Notes: generated by a model from the sequence alone, not told the origin. Shown: positions 45,580 to 56,933, counted from the first letter of the stretch. The stretch: 64,000 nucleotides of DNA from Carettochelys insculpta (GCF_033958435.1 NC_134158.1:5475837-5539836); one strand, 5' to 3'. Numbers and translations are program-made.

Positions 45580-45982
45580 GCTGTAATTTTCTGTTGAAAC
45601 AACTAAATCAACACAACACCTAGTGTAAACACAGTTATACCAGTATAGGGCTGCACCTATAGTGCAGAGTTTTGTCAATAGAAGTGGCCTTCTGCCAACA
45701 AAACTCAGGAAGCATCGAAACATATAAAGCATTTTGCTGGCAGATGTTAGCCCTCTCAGCTTTGAGAAATAGCATTCTGTCGACAAACGTGCAGTGTAGA
45801 CACTTCTGTTGGCAGAGGGAGCGTCTGGTTCTCTGGGCAGCCCTGTTTGCAGCGCTTCCAGCCAGCTGTTCTGTCGAAAGAGGGCTAGGTGGTGTGGCTG
45901 CTCTCTGCCGAATGAGTGTTTGTCGACACAAGTCTGTAGACAGATGTTGCTGTTGACGGAGTCTTCTAGTGTAGGCATAGCC
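45580..45982. mobile_element. Fold-back MITE, family C
   Basis: The right end AGTGTAGGCATAGCC is at 45982. The interior carries many TGTCGACA/CTGTCGAAAG words shared with 17653-17968. The left end is unclear (CTAGTGTAAACACAG near 45621). It lies in the intron of the butyrophilin-like gene. Confidence 0.6.
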
Positions 45983-46491
45983 TAAAAGTGCCTCTATCTA
46001 GCTTCTTCCTTTCCATTACAAGAATAAGGCCTGGAATGACTATGTGGGCGAAGGGTATGATATTTACTAAAATAGTGACGCTGGTACCTCCCCTAATTCG
46101 GACATAGTTCTACTGGTCTGAAGGTTCCTTATATTGGGACACCTCATCTGGCTTCCAGAACCAGGAAAAGCACTTTTATATAGGTACAGCCACAGCCACC
46201 TGACACTAGGAAGGGTTCTACCACTGTAACGACATTGGCACAGCTGAAGGGAGTTGTTTGTAAACAAGCAGTTGTTTGTAAACAAGTGCAAAGCCAAAAA
46301 GAAAGACAATGGTGTTTAGAAATGTACTAGTCAGTCTATGGGGTGGTGGTGGGGGTGGTGGTGTTCCGTCGGGTGTGGCAAGTTGGCAATGGTAATTAGC
46401 ATAACGAGCAGCTAACTGAAAAACTCGGAAGAGGACACAGCTTTGTATGACAATGGTACATGCAATACGGGGGAAAAGGACTGCAACTCAC

Positions 46492-46512
46492 CATATTTGG
46501 CAGGAATAGTCC
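46492..46512 (-). CDS. Butyrophilin-like gene: 21-nt heptad exon
   Basis: On the minus strand CTTTTTAG precedes a 21-nt exon that ends at GTGAGT. Joined in phase 1 it encodes (G)TIPAKY(G). Butyrophilin genes have runs of 21-27-nt exons between the transmembrane and B30.2 exons, each one heptad of the juxtamembrane coiled coil, so size, phase and position all fit. One such exon was found; others may exist. Confidence 0.7.
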
Positions 46513-46644
46513 CTAAAAAGAAACAGAAATACATATATTATGGTTTATAAGACCTTTTTCCAGGAATGTACATTCAGATGATGTATAAGACCTGGTCTAT
46601 GCACAGTGCTTGCGTCAGCAGGACTATGTCAGTTTGAGGTGGTT

Positions 46645-46765
46645 CTTTGCCCATGAAAGCTTATGCTCCAGAATATCTCTCAGTTTATAAGGTGCCACAG
46701 GACGTCTTGTTGTTTTTGAAGAAACAGACTAACTGGGCTCCCCCTCTGATACATCTCTCTTGATT
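46645..46765 (+). mobile_element. Penelope-like 3' tail fragment
   Basis: TTTGCCCATGAAAGCTTATGCTCC, ATCTCTCAGTTTATAAGGTGCC, ACAGGACGTCTTGTTG and CAGACTAACTGGGC follow the tail order seen elsewhere. Only the 3' half of the hammerhead-like core remains. Confidence 0.65.
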
Positions 46766-46835
46766 GACATTTTTGGTATGAATGAGACCGTGGCACTCAG
46801 TTGCATGGGATGTCACTGAGGCCAAGAATGTCACA

Positions 46836-46970
46836 AGATTCATAGAATCATAGAACAATAGAGCTGGAAGAGACCTAAGAAACCATCAAGTCCAGCCCCC
46901 TGCCCAGGGCAGGGCCAAACCCCATCAGATCAGACGTTTCTATAGCTAACAGGAATATCCTGGGCCATTA
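46836..46970 (-). mobile_element. CR1 LINE 3' terminus
   Basis: GATTCATAGAATCATAGAAC followed by AGAGCTGGAAGAGACCTAAG and CAAGTCCAGCCCCCTGCCC is the reverse complement of the CR1 end with its 8-bp terminal repeats. Confidence 0.85.
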
Positions 46971-47217
46971 GAATAACGAATACGAGCAAAATGGTTTTGG
47001 AAGGGATATAAAATCTCATGCATGAGGGTGCAAGTCAATTCAACTGATCAGAGGTTAGGATGAGATCTTCAGTTGGGGACAGATTAACCCACATCTACCT
47101 TCTGGGCGAGGGAGTCTTGCCCCTTCTCCCAAAACACCCGGATGGGTCTTGGCCTGGCACAGGCTGAGACTCCTGTTGCGAATCACACTCTACGTTTTCT
47201 CCAAGAGTGGTTCTTAC

Positions 47218-47313
47218 CTTGTAGTTTGAATAGACAAACTGCCAGGGCAATGCAAACAGCCAGGACTGCACATGTATCCCTCGTCAAGGGAAGGGTTTTC
47301 TGGGAAAAGGAAG
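47218..47313 (-). CDS. Butyrophilin-like gene: transmembrane exon
   Basis: A 96-nt minus-strand exon lies between acceptor TTTTTCAG and donor GTAAGAA. It begins and ends in phase 1 and encodes SFSQKTLPLTRDTCAVLAVC then IALAVCLFKLQ. Residues 14-28 form a hydrophobic span ending in a basic stop-transfer residue, as in butyrophilin transmembrane exons, which follow the second Ig domain. The identical phase on both sides lets it splice to the 21-nt and B30.2 exons without a shift. No Ig-like exon is visible between here and the minisatellite at 48.0 kb, so the ectodomain is either beyond the repeat or lost. Confidence 0.82.
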
Positions 47314-48029
47314 CTGAAAAATACAACCCCAGACTCAGATGAGTAGGGGATCAATGGCGGTATTCCAGAGACGTTCATCCCTGCAGGTTTGTGTGAGCCA
47401 AGGGGAAATCCGGCTCTGGAGGTACTAAGCAGAGAAGAATTTTAAGGAAAATTTATGTAGACTTGTACACCACCACTGACATGTTGGCCATGTTCAGTAA
47501 TAAACAAAGATCCTGGAGCTTCATTTTGTGCATCCTACTATATGTATATTATACATGTTTCTCTACATTGTAACTTAATTTTTTTGGTCACGGCTGAGTT
47601 CTCAGCACCTCTGCATCCCTAGCTACAGTTTCCCTTTTTCTTAGATAATGGTTTAATACATGTAATAAACACTCTATAATTATGATTCTTTTTATATTTT
47701 AAATTATAACTTTTTCTTCTACTAGACATAACTGTGGACTGGCCACAAGGAGTAGCCAGGAAATGGCAGGTGCACACACCTGAGCAAAGTAACTGGGATT
47801 TTCATAAAAGCACCTCAGTGATATGGGAACCCAACCGCCACTAGAAGTCAGAAACCTGTTCTAAACTGAACAGATGAATCTGACTGAGCTCTGACAGCCG
47901 GGGCACGGGCACGGAAAAGGCATCTGTAGCAGACTGTATTTACATGAACATACCCACCCTGCCAAGGGATCCAGAAGCCAGGCTGTGGGGCCCAGCTGAT
48001 CACCTTGGGGTGGGGTTGGCTTACGCAGC
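47314..48029. other. No Ig-domain exon found upstream of the TM exon
   Basis: AT-rich in its middle part (47460-47720), without a conceptual C..W..C Ig pattern on the minus strand. Confidence 0.45.
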
Positions 48030-51000
48030 AGTAGCCCCCTCCCGCCCAGACCCCACGCCCATAGCCCACTCCTGCCCCTCCTGCACAGACCCCACGCCCG
48101 TAGCCCACGCACCTGCCCCTCCCAAACAGACCCCAACCCTGTAGCCCACTTCCACCCTTCCTGCCCAGACTCCAACCCTGTAGCCCACTTCCGACCTTCC
48201 CACCCAGACCTCATGCCCGTAGCCCACACCCGCCCTCCCGCCAGACCCCACGCCCATACCCCACTCCCGCCTCTCCTGCACAGACCCCACGCCCGTACCC
48301 CACTCCCGCCCCTCCTGCACAGACCCCACGCCCATAGCCCACTCCCGCCCCTCCTGCACAGACGCCACGCCCGTAGCCCACTCCCGCCCCTCCCGCACAG
48401 ACCCCACGCCCGTAGCCCACTCCCGCCCCTCCTGCACAGACCTCACGCCCGTACCCCACTCCCGCCCCTCCTGCACAGACCTCACGCCCATAGCCCACTC
48501 CCGCCCCTCCTGCACAGACGCCACGCCCATAGCCCACTCCCCCCCTTCCTGCACAGACCCCACGCCCATAGCCCACTCCCGCCTCTCCTGCACAGACCCC
48601 ACGCCCGTACCCCACTCCCGCCCCTCCTGCACAGACGCCACGCCCATAGCCCACTCCCGCCCCTCCTGCACAGACGCCACGCCCATAGCCCACTCCCGCC
48701 CCTCCGGCACAGACCCCACGCCCGTAGCCCACTCCCGCCCCTCCTGCACAGACCTCACGCCCGTACCCCACTCCCGCCCCTCCTGCACAGACCCCACGCC
48801 CATAGCCCACTCCCGCCTCTCCTGCACAGACCCCACGCCCATAGCCCACTCCCGCCTCTCCTGCACAGACCCCACGCCCATAGCCCACTCCCGCCCCTCC
48901 TGCACAGACCCCACGCCCATAGCCCACTCCCGCCCCTCCTGCACAGACCTCACGCCCGTACCCCACTCCCGCCCCTCCCGCACAGACCCCACGCCCACAG
49001 CCCACTCCCGCCCCTCCCGCACAGACCCCACGCCCATAGCCCATTCCCACCCCTCCTGCACAGACCACACGCCCATACCCCACTCCCGCCTCTCCTGCAC
49101 AGACCCCACGCCCATAGCCCACTCCCGCCCCTCCTGCACAGACCCCACACCCATACCCCACTCCCGCCCCTCCTGCACAGACCCCACGCCCGTACCCCAC
49201 TCCAGCCCCTCCTGCACAGACCCCACGCCCACAGCCCACTCCCACCCCTCCTGCACAGACCCCACGCCCATAGCCCACTCCCGACCCTCCTGCACAGACC
49301 CCACACCCATAGCCCACTCCCGCCCCTCCTGCACAGACCCCACGCCCGTACCCCACTCCCGCCCCTCCTGCACAGACCCCACGCCCATAGCCCACTCCCG
49401 ACCCTCCTGCAGAGACCCCACGCCCGTACCCCACTCCCGCCCCTCCTGCAGAGACCCCACGCCCATAGCCCACTCCCGCCCCTCCTGCACAGACCCCACG
49501 CCCGTACCCCACTCCCGCCTCTCCTGCACAGACCCCACGCCCGTACCCCACTCCCGCCCCTCCTGCAGAGACCCCACGCCCCTACCCCACTCCCGCCCCT
49601 CCTGCAGAGACCCCACGCCCATAGCCCACTCCCGCCCCTCCTGCACAGACCCCACGCCCGTACCCGACTCCCGCCCCTCCTGCACAGACCCCACGCCCGT
49701 ACCCCACTCCCGCCCCTCCTGCACAGACCCCACGCCCATAGCCCACTCCCGCCCCTCCTGCACAGACCCCACACCCATACCCCACTCCCGCCCCTCCTGC
49801 ACAGACCCCACGCCCGTACCCCACTCCCGCCCCTCCTGCACAGACCCCACGCCCGTACCCCACACCCGCCTCTCCTGCACAGACCCCACGCCCGTACCCC
49901 ACTTCCGCCTCTCCTGCACAGACCCCACGCCCATAGCCCACTCCCGACCCTCCTGCAGAGACCCCACGCCCGTACCCCACTCCCGCCCCTCCTGCACAGA
50001 CCCCACGCCCGTACCCCACTCCCGCCCCTCCTGCACAGACCCCACGCCCATAGCCCACTCCCGCCTCTCCTGCACAGACCCCACGCCCATACCCCACTCC
50101 CGCCCCTCCTGCACAGACCCGACGCCCATAGCCCACTCCCGCCCCTCCTGCACAGACCCCACGCCCATACCCCACTCCCGCCTCTCCTGCACAGACCCCA
50201 CGCCCATACCCCACTCCCGCCCCTCCTGCACAGACCCCACGCCCATAGCCCACTCCCACCCCTCCTGCACAGACCCCACGCCCATAGCCCACTCCCGCCC
50301 CTCCTGCACAGACCCCACGCCCATAGCCCACTCCCGCCCCTCCTGCACAGACCCCACACCCATAGCCCACTCCCGCCCCTCCTGCACAGACCCGACGCCC
50401 ATAGCCCACTCCCGCCCCTCCTGCACAGACCCCACGCCCGTACCCCAATCCCGCCCCTCCTGCACAGACCCCACGCCCATAGCCCACTCCCGCCCCTCCT
50501 GCACAGACCCCACGCCCATAGCCCACTCCCGCCCCTCCCGCACAGACCCCACGCCCGTAGCCCACTCCCGCCCCTCCTGCACAGACCTCACGCCCGTACC
50601 CCACTCCCGCCCCTCCTGCACAGACCTCACGCCCATAGCCCACTCCCGCCCCTCCTGCACAGACGCCACGCCCATAGCCCACTCCCCCCCTTCCTGCACA
50701 GACCCCACGCCCATAGCCCACTCCCGCCTCTCCTGCACAGACCCCACGCCCGTACCCCACTCCCGCCCCTCCTGCACAGACGCCACGCCCATAGCCCACT
50801 CCCGCCCCTCCTGCACAGACGCCACGCCCATAGCCCACTCCCGCCCCTCCGGCACAGACCCCACGCCCGTAGCCCACTCCCGCCCCTCCTGCACAGACCT
50901 CACGCCCGTACCCCACTCCCGCCCCTCCTGCACAGACCCCACGCCCATAGCCCACTCCCGCCTCTCCTGCACAGACCCCACGCCCATAGCCCACTCCCGC

Positions 51001-54000
51001 CTCTCCTGCACAGACCCCACGCCCATAGCCCACTCCCGCCCCTCCTGCACAGACCCCACGCCCATAGCCCACTCCCGCCCCTCCTGCACAGACCTCACGC
51101 CCGTACCCCACTCCCGCCCCTCCCGCACAGACCCCACGCCCACAGCCCACTCCCGCCCCTCCCGCACAGACCCCACGCCCATAGCCCATTCCCACCCCTC
51201 CTGCACAGACCACACGCCCATACCCCACTCCCGCCTCTCCTGCACAGACCCCACGCCCATAGCCCACTCCCGCCCCTCCTGCACAGACCCCACACCCATA
51301 CCCCACTCCCGCCCCTCCTGCACAGACCCCACGCCCGTACCCCACTCCAGCCCCTCCTGCACAGACCCCACGCCCACAGCCCACTCCCACCCCTCCTGCA
51401 CAGACCCCACGCCCATAGCCCACTCCCGACCCTCCTGCACAGACCCCACACCCATAGCCCACTCCCGCCCCTCCTGCACAGACCCCACGCCCGTACCCCA
51501 CTCCCGCCCCTCCTGCACAGACCCCACGCCCATAGCCCACTCCCGACCCTCCTGCAGAGACCCCACGCCCGTACCCCACTCCCGCCCCTCCTGCAGAGAC
51601 CCCACGCCCATAGCCCACTCCCGCCCCTCCTGCACAGACCCCACGCCCGTACCCCACTCCCGCCTCTCCTGCACAGACCCCACGCCCGTACCCCACTCCC
51701 GCCCCTCCTGCAGAGACCCCACGCCCCTACCCCACTCCCGCCCCTCCTGCAGAGACCCCACGCCCATAGCCCACTCCCGCCCCTCCTGCACAGACCCCAC
51801 GCCCGTACCCGACTCCCGCCCCTCCTGCACAGACCCCACGCCCGTACCCCACTCCCGCCCCTCCTGCACAGACCCCACGCCCATAGCCCACTCCCGCCCC
51901 TCCTGCACAGACCCCACACCCATACCCCACTCCCGCCCCTCCTGCACAGACCCCACGCCCGTACCCCACTCCCGCCCCTCCTGCACAGACCCCACGCCCA
52001 TACCCCACACCCGCCTCTCCTGCACAGACCCCACGCCCGTACCCCACTTCCGCCTCTCCTGCACAGACCCCACGCCCATAGCCCACTCCCGACCCTCCTG
52101 CAGAGACCCCACGCCCGTACCCCACTCCCGCCCCTCCTGCACAGACCCCACGCCCGTACCCCACTCCCGCCCCTCCTGCACAGACCCCACGCCCATAGCC
52201 CACTCCCGCCTCTCCTGCACAGACCCCACGCCCATACCCCACTCCCGCCCCTCCTGCACAGACCCGACGCCCATAGCCCACTCCCGCCCCTCCTGCACAG
52301 ACCCCACGCCCATACCCCACTCCCGCCTCTCCTGCACAGACCCCACGCCCATACCCCACTCCCGCCCCTCCTGCACAGACCCCACGCCCATAGCCCACTC
52401 CCACCCCTCCTGCACAGACCCCACGCCCATAGCCCACTCCCGCCCCTCCTGCACAGACCCCACGCCCATAGCCCACTCCCGCCCCTCCTGCACAGACCCC
52501 ACACCCATAGCCCACTCCCGCCCCTCCTGCACAGACCCGACGCCCATAGCCCACTCCCGCCCCTCCTGCACAGACCCCACGCCCGTACCCCAATCCCGCC
52601 CCTCCTGCACAGACCCCACGCCCATAGCCCACTCCCGCCCCTCCTGCACAGACCCCACGCCCATAGCCCACTCCCGCCCCTCCTGCACAGACCCCACGCC
52701 CATAGCCCACTCCCGCCCCTCCTGCACAGACCCCACGCCCGTACCCCACTCCCGCCCCTCCTGCACAGACCCCACACCCATAGCCCACTCCCGCCCCTCC
52801 TGCACAGACCCGACGCCCATAGCCCACTCCCGCCCCTCCTGCACAGACCCCACGCCCGTACCCCAATCCCGCCCCTCCTGCACAGACCCCACGCCCATAG
52901 CCCACTCCCGCCCCTCCTGCACAGACCCCACGCCCATAGCCCACTCCCGCCCCTCCCGCACAGACCCCACGCCCGTAGCCCACTCCCGCCCCTCCTGCAC
53001 AGACCTCACGCCCGTACCCCACTCCCGCCCCTCCTGCACAGACCTCACGCCCATAGCCCACTCCCGCCCCTCCTGCACAGACGCCACGCCCATAGCCCAC
53101 TCCCCCCCTTCCTGCACAGACCCCACGCCCATAGCCCACTCCCGCCTCTCCTGCACAGACCCCACGCCCGTACCCCACTCCCGCCCCTCCTGCACAGACG
53201 CCACGCCCATAGCCCACTCCCGCCCCTCCTGCACAGACGCCACGCCCATAGCCCACTCCCGCCCCTCCGGCACAGACCCCACGCCCGTAGCCCACTCCCG
53301 CCCCTCCTGCACAGACCTCACGCCCGTACCCCACTCCCGCCCCTCCTGCACAGACCCCACGCCCATAGCCCACTCCCGCCTCTCCTGCACAGACCCCACG
53401 CCCATAGCCCACTCCCGCCTCTCCTGCACAGACCCCACGCCCATAGCCCACTCCCGCCCCTCCTGCACAGACCCCACGCCCATAGCCCACTCCCGCCCCT
53501 CCTGCACAGACCTCACGCCCGTACCCCACTCCCGCCCCTCCCGCACAGACCCCACGCCCACAGCCCACTCCCGCCCCTCCCGCACAGACCCCACGCCCAT
53601 AGCCCATTCCCACCCCTCCTGCACAGACCACACGCCCATACCCCACTCCCGCCTCTCCTGCACAGACCCCACGCCCATAGCCCACTCCCACCTCTCCTGC
53701 ACAGACCCCACGCCCATACCCCACTCCCGCCCCTCCTGCACAGACCCCACGCCCGTACCCCACTCCCGCCCCTCCTGCACAGACCCCACGCCCATAGTGC
53801 ACTCCCACCTCTCCTGCACAGACCCCACGCCCATACCCCACTCCCGCCCCTCCTGTACAGACCCCACGCCCATAGTGCACTCCCACCTCTCCTGCACAGA
53901 CCCCACGCCCATACCCCACTCCCGCCCCTCCTGCACAGACCCCACGCCCATACCCCACTCCCGCCTCTCCTGCACAGACCCCACGCCCATAGCCCACTCC

Positions 54001-54354
54001 CGCCCCTCCTGCACAGACCCCACGCCCATAGCCCACTCCCGCCCCTCCCGCACAGACCCCACGCCCATAGCCCACTCCCGCCCCTCCTGCACAGACCCCA
54101 CGCCCATACCCCACTCCCGCCCCTCCTGCACAGATCCCACGCCCGTACCCCACTCCCGCCCCTCCTGCACAGACCCCACGCCCATAGCCCACTCCCGCCT
54201 CTCCTGCACAGACCCCACGCCCGTACCCCACTCCCGCCCCTCCTGCACAGACCCCACACCCATAGCCCACTCCCGCCTCTCCTGCACAGACCCCACGCCC
54301 GTACCCCACTCCATCCTCTCCTGCACAGACCCCACGCCCATACCCCACTTCCGC
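48030..54354. repeat. 6.3-kb minisatellite, 39-bp unit, about 162 copies
   Basis: The unit, written CCCACTCCCGCCCCTCC, TGCACAGACC, CCACGCCCATAG, is 39 bp. Variants include ATAGC/GTACC, GACCTCACG, GACGCCACG and TGCAGAG. The first few units (to about 48250) are more diverged. Because 39 is a multiple of three and units lack stops, frames of over 2,000 codons stay open on both strands. They are repetitive ([13 protein letters not shown], or [13 protein letters not shown] on the minus strand) and not evidence of a gene. The minus strand has G-runs in every unit. Marker variants show higher-order duplications: 2,145 bp (55 units) and 273 bp (7 units). Confidence 0.97.
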
Positions 54355-54387
54355 CCACCCTTGGGACTGCCCTGCAGTGCACTGTAA

Positions 54388-54470
54388 GAACAACAAGTCC
54401 TGGGGCACCTCAGAGACTAACATTTTGGAGCATAAGCTCTCGTGGGCAAAGTCCCGCTTCATCCCAGAGT
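54388..54470 (-). mobile_element. Penelope-like 3' tail fragment
   Basis: On the minus strand GGACTTTGCCCACGAGAGC, TTATGCTCCAAAATGTTAG and CTGAGGTGCCCCAGGACTTG follow the tail order. The hammerhead-like boxes are mutated (GAGA for GAAA). It repeats at 62164-62246. Confidence 0.65.
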
Positions 54471-55114
54471 GCGCCAGCCTTTCTAGGTGGCAATGCGCCC
54501 ACTGCTCGCCTTTTCCCTCTCACTCTACAGGCTCGTCTTCTATTGGCCCAGCCTGCTACTGCTGACTGAGGACTGTTTCTCACTGCCTCTCTCCTTCTTT
54601 AGAGTTGCCCACTGCTCACCTTGTAATGATCTGCAGCGCTAAGGGTCTGTCCTGATCGCTTCCTGGAACGTCTGGTGACAGTCTCGCATACATACAGCAT
54701 CCATTCTCACTCACACAACAAGGAGCTTTCATTAGCACAGCTACAATCAGCACTGAGACTGAACAGCAAGTTAATTTCAAAACCATCACACTGAATTCAA
54801 TGTCAGATACAGGTGAACATTACACAGAACTGAAAGAGTTTTAGACTACAGGGGTGCAGCTTGCTTGCTTTTAGGCCCTTTTAGGCCCCATGGAAAAACT
54901 GCCAACTGTCTTCAGTTGCGTCTCCTCTTAGTCTTAAACCTGCACAATCAAAAAGTTTCAATCTGTTCCTATTGGTTAACCAAACCAGGTCTGACCAGGG
55001 GGGCTGGAACAATTTTTCTCATGGGAGTGCTGATGAAGGGGAGTTGCAGCCCTCTGCTTTCACCAGCCCTGGAGGCCTGCTGACCTAGAGCAGACCTGCC
55101 TCTCACAAACACTT

Positions 55115-55357
55115 GGATTCTTTTCTCTGCAAAAAAAAGGGCAGTCTCTTAGCATTTTAAAGGCTAACAAAATAATTTATTAAGGGGTGAGCTTTTCTGG
55201 AATAGACCTACATCTTCAGACCATAAGACTCAATATTTAAGGCACAGACAACCAAAACTAGTCATCAAGGTTGACAAATCAGAAAAATCGGAATCAAAGT
55301 GGGCACATCAGAAGAGCGGTAGGAAGGGGAGAAATCAAGAGTCACATCAAACAAAGT
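55115..55357 (-). mobile_element. Penelope-like element 3' region
   Basis: On the minus strand: TCTGAAGATGTAGGTCTATTCC, AGAAAAGCTCACCCC, TTAATAAATTATTTTG, TTAGCCTTTAAAATGC. It is similar in order to the 55665-55900 tail of the GIY-YIG-bearing copy but diverged, so it is a second Penelope copy, cut by the MITE at 55358. Confidence 0.65.
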
Positions 55358-55664
55358 GGCTATGTCTACACTAGCCCAAAACGTCAAAACGTCCATGCAA
55401 ATAGCCATTTTGAAGATTACGAATGAGACTCTCTTTAGAATGCGGGGGGCGGGGTGGGGGGCAGCAGTTGGAAATTGCAGCGGCTCGCGCTGCGCAGCTG
55501 GTCCAGATGTGGAAATCCCCTTCTTTTAATTTGCTGCTAGGAATAAGGGGATTTCGAAGTTGCCGGGGTTCTTTTGAAAAGGACCCCCACCTAAACCAGC
55601 GCTGCAATTCCAAAGTGCCCCAGCCACGCACTTGCTAATGAGGTGCTAAATATGCATTTGACTG
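55358..55664. mobile_element. Fold-back MITE, family A, right end truncated
   Basis: It begins GGCTATGTCTACACTAGCCC and shares interior blocks with 6398-6690 (CAAATAGCCATTTTGAAG, CTAGGAATAAGGGGATTTC). The right terminus GTGTAGACATAGCC is absent; the sequence passes straight into a Penelope tail. Repeated at 63134. Confidence 0.7.
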
Positions 55665-56480
55665 CTTTTACAGATGTTAAAGAGCAAAACAAAAAGCAGT
55701 CAAGTAGCACTTTAAAGACTAGCAAAATGGTTTATTAGGTGAGCTTTCCTGGGACAGACCCACTTCTTCAGACCATAGCCAGACCAGAACAGACTCAAGA
55801 TTTAAGGCACAGAGAACCAAAACGGTAAGCAAGGAGGACAAATCGGAAAAAGATAATCAAGGGGAGCAAATCAGAGAGCGGCGGGGTGGGGGGGAAGGTC
55901 AAGAATTAGATTGAGCCAAGTATGCAGACAAGCCGCTATAGTGACTCAGAAAGTTCCCATCATGATTTAAACCATGTGTTAATGTGCCGAATTTGAAGAG
56001 AAAAGCCAGATCAGATGTTTCTCTTTCCAAAACGGAGCAAGAATTGCTTTTCTGCAACACACATCCCTTGAGGTCATCGACAGAATGCCCCATTCCATGA
56101 AAATGTTGACTAACTGGTTTGTGGATCTGGAGCCTTTTGATGTCTGTTTTGGACCCGTTGACCCTTTGTCTGAGGGAGTTAGAAGTCCGTCCAATATGCG
56201 AAGCACCTGGGCACTGTTGGCACGTGAGGGCATATATGATGTTAGTAGAGGAGCATGACAAAGTGCCCGTGATTCTGTGAGTAACCTGACTAGGTCCCGT
56301 AATGCTATTTCCAGAGAAGAGATGTGGAGAAAGCGAGCAGCGGGCTTTGTTGCAGGGAAAGGTTCCAGGACTGCTATTCCTGGGCTTATAGACTGTGGTT
56401 GTTAGCGAGAAACCTCGTAAGGTTGGGAGATTGTCTGAAACAGAAAACAGGCATGTCACCCAGGAGCTTCTTCATTATTC
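55665..56480 (-). mobile_element. Penelope-like element with GIY-YIG endonuclease fragment
   Basis: The minus-strand frame at 55899-56459 encodes YKPRNSSPGTFPCNKARC, then the Cys-flanked GIY-YIG-type block NIIYALTCQQCPGASHIGRT with SLRQRVNGSKTDIK. It continues VSQHFHGMGHSVDDLKGCVL and ETSDLAFLFKFGTLTHGLNHDG. This is the C-terminal endonuclease of Penelope-like elements (IYxxxCxxC..YIGxTxxxLRxR..H). Here the usual Y of YIG is H (SHIGRT). The RT is missing (5' truncation). The 3' tail runs to 55665 with CTGAAGAAGTGGGTCTGTCCC and GGAAAGCTCACC. Confidence 0.88.
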
Positions 56481-56666
56481 AAAATGTTAAACATGTATTT
56501 CAGCGCTTCCTGAGTAATTTTTAAAGTAGCCATTTCTACAGTAACTTCAACCATCACAGCAAAGAAGAACACAACCTGTAAACAAAACTGCAAAAGATTC
56601 TTGGAACAAGTTTGCATATTAACAACGCTGGTTTTGGGTCAAAAAACAAGACCTTCACGCTCCAAG

Positions 56667-56684
56667 TCTATTTTTTCACCAAAC
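56667..56684 (-). promoter_or_regulatory. snRNA 3' box
   Basis: On the minus strand GTTTGGTGAAAAAATAGA begins 20 nt past the U2-like 3' end. It fits the vertebrate snRNA 3' box (GTTT, short spacer, AAA-R-NN-AGA), the 3'-end-formation signal used by Integrator. Confidence 0.75.
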
Positions 56685-56704
56685 TCATTTCCCTCAAAAG
56701 GGAA

Positions 56705-56893
56705 GTGCACCGCTCCTGGAAGCACTGCAATACCAGATCGATGCATGGAATGGATGGAGCAAGCCCCTATTCCATCTCCCTCTTCCAAAAACTTATTTAA
56801 TATAGAGTTCTCAGAGAGAGAACATATCAGATATTAAACTGATAAGAACAGATACTACACTTGATCTAAGCCCACAAAAGGCCGAGAAGCGAT
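56705..56893 (-). ncRNA. RNU2: U2 snRNA-like gene, diverged variant
   Basis: The minus-strand 189 nt align end to end with vertebrate U2. They start ATCGCTTCTCGGCCTTTTG and keep AAGTGTAGTATCTGTTC, which contains the branch-point-recognition GUAGUA. They also keep the TATTAAAT segment, stem-loops III and IV (GATGGAATAG; TCTGGTATTGCAG) and a GGTGCAC end. Differences: a 3-nt insertion with A-to-T near the 5' stem I (TTTTGTGGGCTTAGATC), many transitions, and GTTTTTGG in place of ATTTTTGG at the Sm site. Stem-loop IIa reads GUUCUC/GAGAAC where the vertebrate form is GUCCUC/GAGGAC, a paired C-G to U-A change. PSE-like and 3'-box elements stand at the right distances, so it is a DNA-level gene copy and not a retroposed transcript. 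It may still be inactive. Confidence 0.88.
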
Positions 56894-56933
56894 ACGAGTG
56901 TGGGAAAATTATACACAGCCCACCCATCTGGAC

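Noticed and set aside
48021..54341. 2,106-codon minus-strand frame ([13 protein letters not shown] repeats)
   Set aside because: Same reason: period divisible by three without stops. No codon-position bias can be separated from the repeat itself.
48213..54569. 2,118-codon plus-strand frame ([13 protein letters not shown] repeats)
   Set aside because: It follows the 39-bp minisatellite exactly. Open frames occur on both strands and in several phases, and it has no non-repetitive domain.
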